Counted from the first letter of the stretch, positions 49,750 through 59,626 are shown. The stretch is DNA of 64,000 nucleotides from 'Nostoc azollae' 0708 (GCF_000196515.1 NC_014248.1:2980001-3044000); one strand, 5' to 3'. Notes: a model not told the origin generated them from the letters alone. Translations and numbers: made by a program.

Positions 49750-50126
49750 AATTTCATAAACTTGCAATGGCAAATTATCAGGGTATTTAAAAGAGGTAGA
49801 TTTCGTTCCTGTAATTTCATAAATCCTGATATTTTCAAATTTGATATTGTGAGATATTAAATAACTAAGGCATTCCTAAATATCTTCAACTCCAAAAGCC
49901 AGGTGTCTTAATCTACAGGCTTCAGGATTGCTAAATCTTTGCTGAGGATCAGTAGGAAAAATAATTTAACTTGATTATTTCCTAGTTTTAGATCTAGTTT
50001 ACAAGAGTTCCTTACACTACGAAATGTTTGATTAATAGTCTGACAATCTAATATTTTATGAAAATGTTTTGCTTTTTGGTAATCGGAATAAATAATAGCT
50101 ACTTGATGAATGCTGGAAGTTTTCAT
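49750..50126 (-). pseudogene. VOC (glyoxalase/bleomycin-type) family gene, frameshifted
   Basis: The minus-strand start MKTSSIHQVAIIYSDYQKAK matches small VOC-fold proteins of the YaeR/GloA2 type. It continues DCQTINQTFRSVRNSCKLDL and KLGNNQVKLFFLL. After SKDLAILKPVD the frame is lost, but downstream strings in other frames fit the C-terminal half of the fold. The metal-site residues cannot be verified. The IS4 element's right duplication adjoins its 3' end. Confidence 0.65.
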
Positions 50127-50659
50127 GGTTTTGTGAGATTTTGAATGTTCGATTTTTTCTGGTAAACAGGAATTATAATAACAAATACAGTTCCTGTAGC
50201 ATATCTAGAAAAGCATTCCAAGTTGTCATTATGCCTTTGTGTAATAGTTTGATAACTAATTGACATTGCCATTCCTGATTAGTATTCCCATCAAGAGCAA
50301 AATCATGACAATCCCAGCCAGCACTATTAATGTGGAAGTCAGAAAAGTTTTGCCAACTTGCCGCTGCATTTGTCTCAACTCTAGGAAAGTGATTGCTAAA
50401 CCCCTTCTGGCCGAAGTCCTAAACAGCACACTACTGAAAATTAGTACTTACACTAGGGTATTCTTTATACTGTCATATTTCCTTGGTAGCAGCAATACCT
50501 GTATTTTCCCCCTGATTAATGCCTGGTAGCAGTTCTGGATATTTGTCTTTATAATATAACTGCTCACTGTTCCCGCGACTATCTGCGAGGATAAGTGTTC
50601 AGTGGGAAGTTCAATGGACTGGGTAATGGACAAAGCACGAGTGCGAGCTTGTTTATCTA
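50127..50659. other. Region with an unidentified degraded frame
   Basis: No intact gene. A minus-strand stretch (about 50190-50380) has about 55 residues without stops, containing NAAASWQNFSDFHINSAGWD and EWQCQLVIKLLHKGIMTTW. It looks like a real protein fragment but the family is not recognised. The IS630 copy 2 begins at 50660. Confidence 0.4.
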
Positions 50660-51860
50660 GTAGTCCACCAAGGCAATGTTGCTGGGTAAGCCCATCTAAT
50701 TGATAAACTAGTCAAAAAAGGGGTTGACCATGGCAAAAAAGTATGTTGTAGATTTAAGCGAAGAGGAAGTTTTACAACTGCAAGCAATCCTCAAAAAAGG
50801 AAAGCACAAAGCAAGAAGTATAACCCGTGCAAACATTCTTTGAATGGCATCTGAGGGAGAAACGGACACGGCGCTGCCGCAGTTCGAGTTCATGTTGCCA
50901 CGGTGGAAAGGACAAGAGAAAACTTTGTGATTGGTGGATTAGAGTTTGCTTTAAAGGATTGGGAAAATCCACCAAAACCCAAAAAATTAGATGAAGAACA
51001 AGAAGCATTTTTGATTGCGACTGCTTGTTCTAATCCGCCAGAAGGAAGAGTGCGTTGGACAATGCAATTATTAGCGGAGCATTTAGTGAAGGTTGGTATC
51101 ATAGATTCCATTTCAGACGAAACAATACGCCAAACTCTAAAAAAAATGAAATTAAACCGTGGTTAAAAGAAAAGTGGTGTATTCCCGAAGTTAACCCAGA
51201 GTATGTGTTTAGAATAGAAGATGTTTTGGATTTGTACAATGAGCCATATGATCCAAAAAAACCTACACTCTGCCTAGATGAACGCCCATATCAATTATTA
51301 GAAGAAGTAAGACTTCCTTTGCCACCAGAACCACATCAGCCTGAAGGTTATGATTGTGAGTATAAACGCAATGGTGTTGCAAATTTATTTGGCTTTTTTG
51401 AACCAATAGCCGGGTGGAGGCATATTGAAGTTACACAACGTCGGACAAAAGCTGATTTTGCTAAACAATTAAAAGATTTAGTAGATATTTATTACCCCCA
51501 AGCTGATGTGATACCTTTACTTGTTGATAACCTAAACATTCATACTCCAAGTGTTTTATGTGAAGTTTTCTCTCCACAAGAAGCATGCCGCATTATTCAG
51601 AAATTAGAGTTTCACTATACTCCTAAACACGCTTCCTGGTTGAATCAAGTAGAAATTGAATTATCAGTTTTATCTCGCCAATGCTTAGAACGACGTATTC
51701 CTAATGTAGAAGTATTATCTTCTGAAATTGCTACTTGGGAGTCACAGCGTAATCAACAAAAACCCAGTGTTTGTTGGGGTTTTAAAACCAAGGATGCACG
51801 TAAAAAATGCAGCGTTTATATCCGAGCATTTAACCCAGCAAAATTGCCTTGGCAGACTAC
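50660..51860 (+). mobile_element. IS630-family element, copy 2
   Basis: A 1201-bp element flanked by TA (50658-50659 and 51861-51862), with terminal repeats matching copy 1 (gtagtccaccaaggcaatgt at the left). It is nearly identical to 44907-46107 and in the same orientation, 4.5 kb downstream. Confidence 0.93.
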
Positions 51861-51882
51861 TAGGTCTAATCTAATCAGGTGA
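50730..51882 (+). pseudogene. IS630-family transposase, copy 2
   Basis: It starts MAKKYVVDLSEEEVLQLQAI at 50730, with a TGA after RANIL (about 50840) absent from copy 1. It shares the same frame break near 50870 and the -1 break at an A8 tract (51139-51146). From there the frame is open to 51882, with catalytic [23 protein letters not shown] and [14 protein letters not shown] missing A near the end makes the frame run past the element. Confidence 0.88.
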
Positions 51883-52427
51883 TGTTAGTCCACAAAGTTC
51901 CCAAACCAACGGTAGCAAGGGATAAACCGCAAGTGAGGAGAAGTGTCTTTGATAAACTCTGTGTACGTAATTAGGAAAAACCCTTCAAGCTTTCCAACCC
52001 TCCATTGCAGTAGTAATCAGTTCCCGATTGATTTAAACATCCTGACGTAGCAAATGCCCTACTCTTTTATCAGACTGGAGTAATTTCCTCATCAGTCTAA
52101 GTGCTTCCTGCAAGCCACCATGGTCTTGAAACATCCGTTTTTGTATTGTGATGTTGATCTCAGCTTCTAAAAGTTTTTTTATCTTCTGCTGTCATGGTTT
52201 TAAGCCATACTCTCTGATTACCATAATTTTCTTAGTTATCGACTGCATTCGTATAGTCCTCCCTTAATTCGCGATGCATCATCGTGAATCATCTCTCCTT
52301 TCTTTCATCTTCTTGCCAAATTGGGATGCTCCCGTGCAAAATCTGTTGAGTTTGGTAATGGGTAATATCATGTCGGGTGATATAGTTATGATTCCCGCAT
52401 TTTCAGAAAAATGCTGAATACTTCTTA
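51863..52427. other. Region with a duplicated gene fragment
   Basis: The minus-strand segment about 52150-52330 is similar to 36510-36690 (plus strand). Both contain a frame reading DYTNAV...YGNQRVWLKT with T/A-E-D-K following. On the minus strand it continues as FQDHGGLQEALRLMRKLLQS in a fairly open frame to about 51900. The gene family is not recognised, and stops show it is broken. Confidence 0.45.
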
Positions 52428-53336
52428 GAGGCTATTGATAAAGTAAATGTAAAGAGGAGTAGAAAAGGAATGTTGGAAGGATAGGATACATAACATGTAG
52501 TGTATTTACATAGCTAATCATGGAACGAAAGTCTTACCCCACAGACTTAACTGATATGGACTAGGAAATCCTGGCCCCATTGATTCCATCAGCCAAAGAA
52601 GGAGGGCATCCACCCACAACAGATATGGGTGAAATATGTAATGCCATCTATTATCATTTGAAAACTGGATGTCAATGGAATATGCTTCCAGGTGACTTCC
52701 CGCCAAGGTCAACGGTATATAGCTATTACAGTAAATGGCAGGGCCAGGGGGTCTGGGAAAAATTCAACCATACATTGGGTAGTCAAGTTCGCTCGAAATT
52801 AGGTAAATCAACACAACTTACCGCGCTCGCCGCAGACAGTCAGTCGGTCAACACTGACCAAAAAAAGGGGATGTGTATGGTTTTGACGGATGTAAAAAGG
52901 TAAAAGGAAGAAAGGGGCAGACTTTAGTTGATAGCCTGGGATTTGTGTTTAAAGTTGTTGTTAGTGAAGCGAATGCCCCAGAACGAATACTTGCTGCCTA
53001 TGCACTAATGGAACTGCTAGAGGAACCCACAGAATTATTGGAAAAAGTCCAAGTTTTATGGGTTGATTCCGGTTATGACGGTGATAAATTTGCACTTGCA
53101 GTTTGGTTCCTGATTCAAGCTCATGTTGAAGTCATAGGACCTACTGAGCAAGAATTTAAAGTTTTACCACAACCCTGGGTAGTAGAAAGAACATTTGGGT
53201 GGTTTAACCAATATTATCGTCTAAGCAAGGATTATGAGCGTTTAACACAAATGAGGGAAGGGGCTATATATGCTCTTATGACTAGAATTATGCTACTTCC
53301 TATTGTCTCCTAAACATTTACTTTATAAATCATCTC
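52428..53336 (+). mobile_element. IS5-family (IS427-like group) element, copy 2
   Basis: A 909-bp element between identical TTA target duplications (52425-52427 and 53337-53339). The terminal inverted repeats are as in copy 1, in opposite orientation to it and 11.3 kb away. Confidence 0.93.
52520..53313 (+). pseudogene. IS5-family transposase (two overlapping frames), copy 2
   Basis: ATG 52520 gives MERKSYPTDLTDMD, then TAG at 52562-52564, exactly as in copy 1. Frame A continues to 52903. Frame B (52873-53313, -1) carries LWVDSGYDGDKFA and PWVVERTFGWFNQYYRLSKD. At 52861-52867 lies A_AAA_AAG, a canonical -1 slippery heptamer that would fuse the two frames as SVNTDQKK to GDVYGFDG. Apart from the early stop the enzyme looks complete. 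Confidence 0.85.
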
Positions 53337-53603
53337 TTATAGCAATTAAGAGTTAATAAAAATTAAGCAATCCACATTTAACAGGGGTTTATACGTTGGG
53401 AGAATTGGTATTAGCTGCCGTTTTTATGATCAGTATTTAAAGGAGACAATATTCTAACCCGCACTTGATATTCTTTCTTTATTATTCCCAAAAAATTTCT
53501 GGATATTAAAATCGCCTAATATTTCCTTTGCACTTAATTGCTAAAAGAAATATCAGGCGGCTAGAAATTTACTACTCTCCGTGTATACTTACTATTGCAA
53601 ATA

Positions 53604-54884
53604 TCACTCCCTCACAATAGTTTTCGAGACAATCCTGGTTTTTTTGCGGTCTGCTTCAGAGAGTTCTTCACCGGCTTGCAAACGAGTAGCGGAAGATTGC
53701 AGCACTGTTGCTGCACCAATATCACCGATTTGTAAAGCAGTCTTAGCGGCTGTTTGTAGCATTGTGATAGCACCAGTGCGATCACCCTGTTCCAGTTTTG
53801 CTTCTGCTACTTGAGTTTGGCGATATTTTGCCAATACCAAAATTGATTTGATCACTTGTGAATCAAGTAGTGGTTGGTAAGTTTTAGTGAAATTGGCATA
53901 AACTGGTATGAGTGGGGAAAGTAAACCTTCTTGGTTAATAGCTGGGTCATCATAGCGTATTTGGATATGTCCAATTACTTGTTCCCCTTCTGGCAACTGT
54001 CCCAAATAAATATTCGCTAAAACTACCCGTTCTACATCTTTCATCAAGTCTCCCAAACGCACAATTAAGCTACCATTGGGTTCTGTTTCCACTGGTAACT
54101 CAATGGTTTCTGGGGCAACTTGGGCAATGGGTTTTAGTTCTGCTAAACGCACACTAGGGACTAGAGACAGCAATAAGTGGGCATTGGTTAAGCCCACAGA
54201 CTGAATTCGCTTAAGCAAGCGACTAAATTGATCTACGGCTTGTTGTGGACGCTCAATATAAGCCAGAGTACCACCACCAGCATCAGCAATTTTTTCCAGC
54301 AAATCCTGGTTCCAGTCATTGCCAAAACCGAAGGTGTTGAGCGTTAGGCTTACTCTAGTGGCTTTTTGTGCTAGTTCCAAACAACGTTTCTTGTCATTGG
54401 GGCCCATCTCCCACTTCCAAATTTTTAACCCCCTGTCACCATGTCCATCTGTCAACAAAAATGCTTGGGAAACAGCGCCTTTTGTCCCTTTGAGTAATTC
54501 AGTAATTCCCAAAGATAAACCTTCGGCAATGATTGTGCCACCACCAGCTTTGAGTCTTTTGTGCAACTGGCATTTGATGCTCTCAGCATCTTGGACGATT
54601 TGGTTAGGGATAATGACCTCAGAAGTACCTGCAAACGCGACAATTGAGATGTGATCGCCTGGCTGGAGTTGAGCTAATAATTGTTCTACAGCCTGAATTA
54701 CGGTGTTAATGGGTTCGCCGTGCATAGAACCGCTTTTATCCAGAATCAGGCATAAATTCAACGGTAAACTTGGGTCAAGCTCATCAGCAATGGAAGAAAT
54801 GGAAATTGCCAGTTGACGTTGGTTACTCAATTGAGTAGCGTCAACATTAGTATCGTTGAGTGCCGATAGTAATTGAACTTTCAT
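53604..54884 (-). CDS. VWA-domain protein, copy 2 of a tandem pair
   Basis: A 426-residue protein with a von Willebrand factor A domain at about 40-210. The metal-ion-dependent adhesion motif is LILDKSGSMHGEPI with downstream Thr and Asp (LLTDGHGD). The C-terminal half (about 270-426) is closely similar to its neighbour (QLPEGEQVIGHIQIRYDDPA; RTGAITMLQTAAKTALQIGD). No signal peptide or membrane segment. It overlaps the upstream paralogue by 4 bp (ATGA), so the two are co-translated. The role is unknown; cation-dependent protein binding is expected. Confidence 0.9.
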   Translation of the reverse strand: MKVQLLSALNDTNVDATQLSNQRQLAISISSIADELDPSLPLNLCLILDKSGSMHGEPINTVIQAVEQLLAQLQPGDHISIVAFAGTSEVIIPNQIVQDAESIKCQLHKRLKAGGGTIIAEGLSLGITELLKGTKGAVSQAFLLTDGHGDRGLKIWKWEMGPNDKKRCLELAQKATRVSLTLNTFGFGNDWNQDLLEKIADAGGGTLAYIERPQQAVDQFSRLLKRIQSVGLTNAHLLLSLVPSVRLAELKPIAQVAPETIELPVETEPNGSLIVRLGDLMKDVERVVLANIYLGQLPEGEQVIGHIQIRYDDPAINQEGLLSPLIPVYANFTKTYQPLLDSQVIKSILVLAKYRQTQVAEAKLEQGDRTGAITMLQTAAKTALQIGDIGAATVLQSSATRLQAGEELSEADRKKTRIVSKTIVRE

Positions 54885-56137
54885 TTAGGAGGAGCATCCT
54901 GCAACACAGTTTTTGAGACAATCCTGGTTTTTTTGCGATCGCTTTCGGATAACTCGTCCCCAGCCTGTAAGCGAGTAGCCGAAGTTTGCAACACCCTTGC
55001 TGCACTAGCATCTCCCATTTGCAAAGCTGTTTTTGCTGCAGTTTGTAGCATTGTCGCTGCCCCAGACCGATCACCCTGTTGTAATTTCGCTTCGGCTAAC
55101 TGGGTTTGGCGATATTTGGCTAAAGCCAAAATTGACTGCTGCACATGGGGATTAGAACTTGGTTGGTAAATGCGCTCTACATTCGCATAAACTGGTATTT
55201 TCAGGGAAAATAAACCGGTTTGGTTCAGGGCGGGGTCATCGTAGCGGATTTGCACATTAGCGATCGCCTGTTTACCTTCTGGCAACTGTCCCAAATAAAT
55301 ATTAGCCAAAATTACCCGTTCTACGTCTTTCATTAAATCTCCCAACCGCACTGCAAGCCGACCATCAGCTTCTGGTTGTACTGGTAACTCAATTGTATCT
55401 GGTGCCACTTGGGCAATAGGTTTTAGTTCAGCTAAACGGACATTGGGTAACAGTGAAAATAGCAGATAAGCGTTAGTCAATCCCACCGTTTGCATTCTGC
55501 TAAACAAGCGACTGAACTTATCCACTGCTTGATTAGGGTGTTCAATATGAGACAGATTCCCTAGCCCCGCATCGGCTATTTTTTCCAAAATATCCTGATT
55601 CCAATTGTCACCAAAACCCAACGTATTCAAGGTTAAATTATAGCTGGCTGCTAACTGAGCGAATTTCAAGCAGCGATTATTATCACCATGTTCATTTTCC
55701 CCATCTGTGAGTAAAAATGCTTGGGAAATAGTGTCCTTTTTACCCTTGGCTAACTCCTCAATCCCCAGCCGCAAACCCTCATCAATAGCAGTTCCTCCAT
55801 CAGCTGTTAGGCGATTGATTTGCTGTTTGATCTGGTTGCGATCAGAAATTATCTGATTAGGGACTAAAATCTTAGCACGGTGGTCAAAAACGACAATACT
55901 CAGCCGATCTTCGGAACTGAGTTGATCAACCAGCAAAGAAACTGCTTTTTTCACAGTTTCGAGTGCTCGGCCATTCATCGAACCACTATGATCTAAAATT
56001 AAGCATAAATTTAATGGCACTCTGCGATCCAGAGTTTCGCCAACAGCCGAAATAGAAACCGCCAACTGACGTTGACTGCTTGGCTGACACGCGTTTAATT
56101 TAGCGTCATTGAGAACAGGCTGTAAGTTAACCTTCAT
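54881..56137 (-). CDS. VWA-domain protein, copy 1 of a tandem pair
   Basis: A 418-residue paralogue of the next gene. The VWA metal motif is LILDHSGSMNGRALE (about residues 45-59) with SQAFLLTDGENEHGD. A conserved C-terminal extension ends in SDRKKTRIVSKTVL, which its partner also has (ADRKKTRIVSKTIV). Cytoplasmic by sequence. The first gene of the pair on the minus strand, with an ATGA overlap to the second. Similarity over the full length indicates tandem duplication. Confidence 0.9.
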   Translation of the reverse strand: MKVNLQPVLNDAKLNACQPSSQRQLAVSISAVGETLDRRVPLNLCLILDHSGSMNGRALETVKKAVSLLVDQLSSEDRLSIVVFDHRAKILVPNQIISDRNQIKQQINRLTADGGTAIDEGLRLGIEELAKGKKDTISQAFLLTDGENEHGDNNRCLKFAQLAASYNLTLNTLGFGDNWNQDILEKIADAGLGNLSHIEHPNQAVDKFSRLFSRMQTVGLTNAYLLFSLLPNVRLAELKPIAQVAPDTIELPVQPEADGRLAVRLGDLMKDVERVILANIYLGQLPEGKQAIANVQIRYDDPALNQTGLFSLKIPVYANVERIYQPSSNPHVQQSILALAKYRQTQLAEAKLQQGDRSGAATMLQTAAKTALQMGDASAARVLQTSATRLQAGDELSESDRKKTRIVSKTVLQDAPPK

Positions 56138-56269
56138 AAACTAATTTTCCTATCGAGATCATCTATATCTATTTAATAGATAACTCCAAAAGGTAGCTTC
56201 ATCGCTACGGAGAACAGCTATATCAATAACCTTGCCAATAAAAAAACAGGCTGTAGGAATTTCTCCACC

Positions 56270-56307
56270 TACAGCAAATTGGCTAAAACTATTTTCAGCC
56301 AATTTGC
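56270..56307. terminator. 11-bp hairpin downstream of an RTX-type remnant or upstream of the VWA pair
   Basis: The arms gcaaattggct / agccaatttgc have a loop of about 12 nt. A second small inverted pair (ctgtagg / cctacag) lies just to the left. It might be a terminator or a repeat. It lies between the RTX pseudogene and the VWA genes, all on the minus strand. Confidence 0.45.
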
Positions 56308-56387
56308 TGGTTATTTAGTCGAGCTTAGTATTGATTAATATATAGATTAAGCATATAACAACTCCACCTCACTAGCCACTTACCTTA

Positions 56388-57020
56388 CTAGGAAACCAAA
56401 CTGAAATTGCTCCCACTGAGGGTAACATTAGGATTACCTAAGTAAGCAAACTCAAACACTCCCACTCCACTGAGAATATTATCATTTTGATTGTAGAATA
56501 AACTACCAGAACTTTGACTATAGACAATAGGGGAATTACTAGCGTCTACAAACTCATCATCAGTAACCACCGCAAAATCTGTTAATGACTGTCCAACAGA
56601 GTTACTAATCGCATTGAAGGTAGTCTTACTCCGTATAATCTAGTCTAGTCCCATTTTAAACTGGGTAATAAAGTCAACACTTACCATACTAGTAAATACC
56701 CCATTGCTTTGTAATAAATATTTATCACTATTTACTCTACCAGTGAGATTATCATCACCTGCACGTCCCCAGAGAGTACGATTTCCCGCAGCGCCTATTA
56801 GTTAAGTTATTCCCGTCACCACCCATCACGCTATTACCCAGGGAATTACCGATGGTCATTTCCTGTGGCACCAGTAGTGTGTTCAATCACGTTATTGGCA
56901 GAGAGAATGAGTTTCAGATTTCTATTGACCGTCTGGGAGGTAGTGACAGCCAAATTGACCCTGATGCTCCACTAGGATTATTTGTATCAATAGCATCGAA
57001 TACTAAAGTGACTGTTTCGA
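56388..57020 (-). pseudogene. RTX-type (haemolysin-like calcium-binding) protein C-terminal remnant
   Basis: Minus strand. Glycine-rich calcium-binding repeat strings appear in changing frames (SANNVIEHTTGATGND; LWGRAGDDNLTGRVNSDKYL), then FITQFKMGLD and a stop (about 56645). The typical C-terminal segment FAVVTDDEFVDASNSPIVYS and SGSLFYNQND follows, ending at 56388. This layout matches the C-terminus of cyanobacterial RTX-repeat secreted proteins. At least two frame changes make it non-functional. Confidence 0.65.
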
Positions 57021-57063
57021 TAGTAGTGTCAATTCAATTATAGAAAACAATACCTTCGCGAAT

Positions 57064-57620
57064 TTACGAGGGTTCAACGGATGTAGAAAGATTGTGAATA
57101 CGACCAAGAGAGGTAAGCTTGGTAACAATGTGGGCTAATAAAATAGGTTCTAGTTGTTCCGGAGGCATTTTTTACATTTCAGGAACATATCGAAAACGAC
57201 GACAGTAAGCCTTAAGATTAACAATGCCAGAGCCGGAACTATCTTGACGGAACTGAGGTAGAATATAATGAGATAAGTTAAGCATAAAAGAAGAAATATT
57301 ACCAGCATTAGTCACAGATATTTGACCCAGGTTCATAAAATCTCCTAATCCCCAAAACTGTTTAGCATCACGAAAATTAAATTTGATTTGGAAACGAAGT
57401 TCGTAGTGGTCAATTATTTTCTCATATGACAAACTTAGGTCACTAGAAAATAGAATTACGTGACTGCGAGCATTAGTTTTAAGATTGGTTTTCACCAAAA
57501 TAAATACATTCAGGGGCTGAGGAAATTCTTTGTGCAGTAAAGTAGCTTGATAAGTATCGGTTTGGATATCTTCTTCAAGACTACTGTAACGCAAATATTC
57601 ATCAGCAATAAATATTACGG
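57064..57620 (-). pseudogene. Transposase remnant (IS4-type superfamily), C-terminal part
   Basis: The minus-strand frame 57172-57594 reads LRYSSLEEDIQTD-type sequence, then FSSDLSLSYEKIIDHYELRF with the catalytic Glu-type NFRDAKQFWGL. The C-terminal LKAYCRRFRYVPEM is followed by a TAA, after which EPILLAHIVTKLTSLGRIHN continues to 57064. The N-terminal half is absent. One premature stop plus truncation. Confidence 0.65.
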
Positions 57621-57641
57621 TAGTCCAGCTGATCTCCCTTT

Positions 57642-57695
57642 CAGTTCAGCAGTCCCCTCCAGACGGGTTTCCCGTCGCAGGGGACTGCTGAACTG
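57642..57695. repeat. 54-nt perfect compound hairpin
   Basis: A 17-bp perfect outer stem (cagttcagcagtcccct at 57642-57658; complement at 57679-57695). The loop holds a second hairpin, gacggg / cccgtc around ttt (57662-57676). GC-rich compared with its surroundings. Confidence 0.9.
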
Positions 57696-58231
57696 TATTT
57701 ACGACGGGAACGATGATTCGAGTCAGGATTTTGGTAAGGTATCTATAAAATGCTGAATCGTGGCGTAACTTGGAAATTATGTGCAAGTTAATCTGCCGAG
57801 CCATCTGGAAAGCACTGTTGTTCCCAAAACTGTATGAAAGAATCTCATCACTGTCCGATAACTACCACCAATAACTGACCAACGGGAAATTCCCAACATT
57901 ATTACTTATCTGCTCATCCCTAACATGGCCATGATAATTCGGCTGAACTACCGCATTGTCGTCACTTTTATTTCTGGTAGTAGGTGTTGCATAGTGTTAG
58001 GATGTGGAACATGGTATGTGTATGGCTTTCGAGTTTTTGTTTTGGAAGACTATAACTCTACTAGATCAGCGCTCTCTTCATACTCTTTTTTTGGCTAAGG
58101 TATTCTTCAAAACAACCATTCTAGCAACCTAGCTTTCTTTATCCTCAGCGAGAAATCCACACCCTAAATCTCCCAAACATCGCGTTAGGATGTAATACAG
58201 TTAACGGCATAATCTCAGATCATCAGTTGCT
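57696..58231. other. Gene-less stretch upstream of clpR
   Basis: About 540 bp without an intact gene. A plus-strand string (NIITYLLIPNMAMIIRLNYR) lies near 57900 in a frame with few stops but has no recognised family. The promoter of the clpR group is presumably near 58100-58220, but no clear boxes were identified. Confidence 0.4.
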
Positions 58232-58921
58232 ATGGAAAATTCCCCCATCAAGGCAGTTCAAGCCTCCTACTACGGCGACAGTTCCTACCGGACACCACCA
58301 CCAGACCTACCCTCCTTACTGCTGAAGGAACGAATTGTCTATCTGGGAATGCCTTTGGTTTCAGCAGATGAATACAAGCGTCAAATCGGTGTTGATGTAA
58401 CAAAGTTAATTATTGCTCAGTTACTCTATCTGAAATTTGACAATCCAGAAAAGCCAATCTTCTTTTATATAAATTCGACAGGGACCTCTTGGTATACAGG
58501 GGATTCGATCGGCTATGAAACAGAAGCCTTTGCCATCTGCGATACCATCGACTATATCAAGACACCCGTACATACAATTTGTATTGGTCAGGCAATTGGC
58601 ACAGCAGCATTGATTTTATCAGCTGGAACTAAAGGTTTTCGGGCTAGTTTACCTCATGCCACCATTGTCCTGAACCAACCTCGAAGTGGCACACGGGGTC
58701 AAGCAACAGATATTCAAATCTATGCAAAGGAAGTCTTAGCAAACAAGGCAGCCATCCTGGATATTTTCTCCAAGAACACTGGACAGACTCCTGCGAAAAT
58801 TGCTAAAGACACTGAGCGGATGTTCTATTTGACTCCCCAAGAAGCGAAAGAGTATGGGCTAATTGATATTGTCCTAGCAAGCATGAAGGATCTCCCCAAA
58901 CCTGTACCGATCCTAGCTTAA
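58232..58921 (+). CDS. clpR: ClpR: non-catalytic Clp protease core subunit
   Basis: A 229-residue ClpP paralogue. All three catalytic positions are changed: the Ser motif is IGQAIGTAALIL instead of AASMG, the His motif is ATIVLNQP instead of MIHQP, and the Asp region is KDTERMFYL. The N-terminus SPIKAVQASYYGDSSYRTPP and the extra loop GTSWYTGDSIGYETEA are ClpR features. ClpR is known to mix with a catalytic ClpP in the cyanobacterial ClpP3/R core. It is followed by a second such subunit and a catalytic ClpP, all on the plus strand. Confidence 0.93.
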   Translation: MENSPIKAVQASYYGDSSYRTPPPDLPSLLLKERIVYLGMPLVSADEYKRQIGVDVTKLIIAQLLYLKFDNPEKPIFFYINSTGTSWYTGDSIGYETEAFAICDTIDYIKTPVHTICIGQAIGTAALILSAGTKGFRASLPHATIVLNQPRSGTRGQATDIQIYAKEVLANKAAILDIFSKNTGQTPAKIAKDTERMFYLTPQEAKEYGLIDIVLASMKDLPKPVPILA

Positions 58922-58963
58922 ATTGCTTCCAATCATCCCTAGTCTCTTCTAATTATCCCTATT

Positions 58964-59626
58964 ATGCCTGTTGATTCAGCACTTCGGGTTCCTTATAACA
59001 TTCCTGGTAGTAACCAATGGCAGTGGATCAGTATTGGTCAGCGCATGACTCAGGAGCGCATTCTCTTCTTGAACCAGCCACTCACTACCAGTCTGGCAAA
59101 TTCCCTCATTTCCTCAATACTATATCTGGATTCAGAGGATCAAAGCAAACCAATCTATCTTTACATCAATTCTCTGGGAGATCCTGTCCTAGCTGGTAGG
59201 ATAGATGAAACGGCTGGCATGATGTCAATTAAATCTTGTTTGGCAATTTATGACACCATGCAGTACATCAAGTCAGAAGTTGTTACTATTTGTTTCGGTC
59301 AAGCTGTTGGCATGGCAGCCCTAATCCTATCATCTGGAGCAAAAGGAAAACGGGTCAGTTTACCTCATGCCAGTATCGCACTGACTCAGTTCCAGGTTGC
59401 AGCGCAAGGTCAAGCAACAGACATTCAAGTTAACGCGGAAGAAGTATTGCGGAAAAGAGCCATTATTCTGGATATTTTCTCGCAAAACACGGGGCAACCA
59501 GCTGACAAAATTACGAAAGATAGTGAACGTATTTTCTATATGACTCCTCTGGAAGCCAAAGAATATGGACTGATTGATCGGGTTTTGGAAAATAGTAAAC
59601 AGTTGCAAAACTCTATTGTGGCTTGA
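58964..59626 (+). CDS. Second Clp core-like subunit without a catalytic triad
   Basis: A 220-residue ClpP-fold protein. The Ser site reads FGQAVGMAALIL, the His site ASIALTQFQV and the Asp region KDSERIFYMT, so no peptidase activity is expected. It keeps the N-terminus SALRVPYNIPGSNQWQWISI, which resembles its downstream neighbour ClpP ([18 protein letters not shown]), and an extra loop (LGDPVLAGRIDETAGMMS) resembling ClpR's. It is 42 bp after clpR and 79 bp before clpP. It looks like a third class between ClpP3 and ClpR. Confidence 0.88.
   Translation: MPVDSALRVPYNIPGSNQWQWISIGQRMTQERILFLNQPLTTSLANSLISSILYLDSEDQSKPIYLYINSLGDPVLAGRIDETAGMMSIKSCLAIYDTMQYIKSEVVTICFGQAVGMAALILSSGAKGKRVSLPHASIALTQFQVAAQGQATDIQVNAEEVLRKRAIILDIFSQNTGQPADKITKDSERIFYMTPLEAKEYGLIDRVLENSKQLQNSIVA

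Noticed and set aside
44905-51862. Composite transposon bounded by the two IS630 copies
   Set aside because: Each copy has its own TA duplication, so they inserted independently.
40218-53339. Composite transposon bounded by the two inverted IS5 copies
   Set aside because: Copy 2 has its own TTA duplication and copy 1 has hydrolase pieces on both sides. They could mediate an inversion, but they are not one unit.
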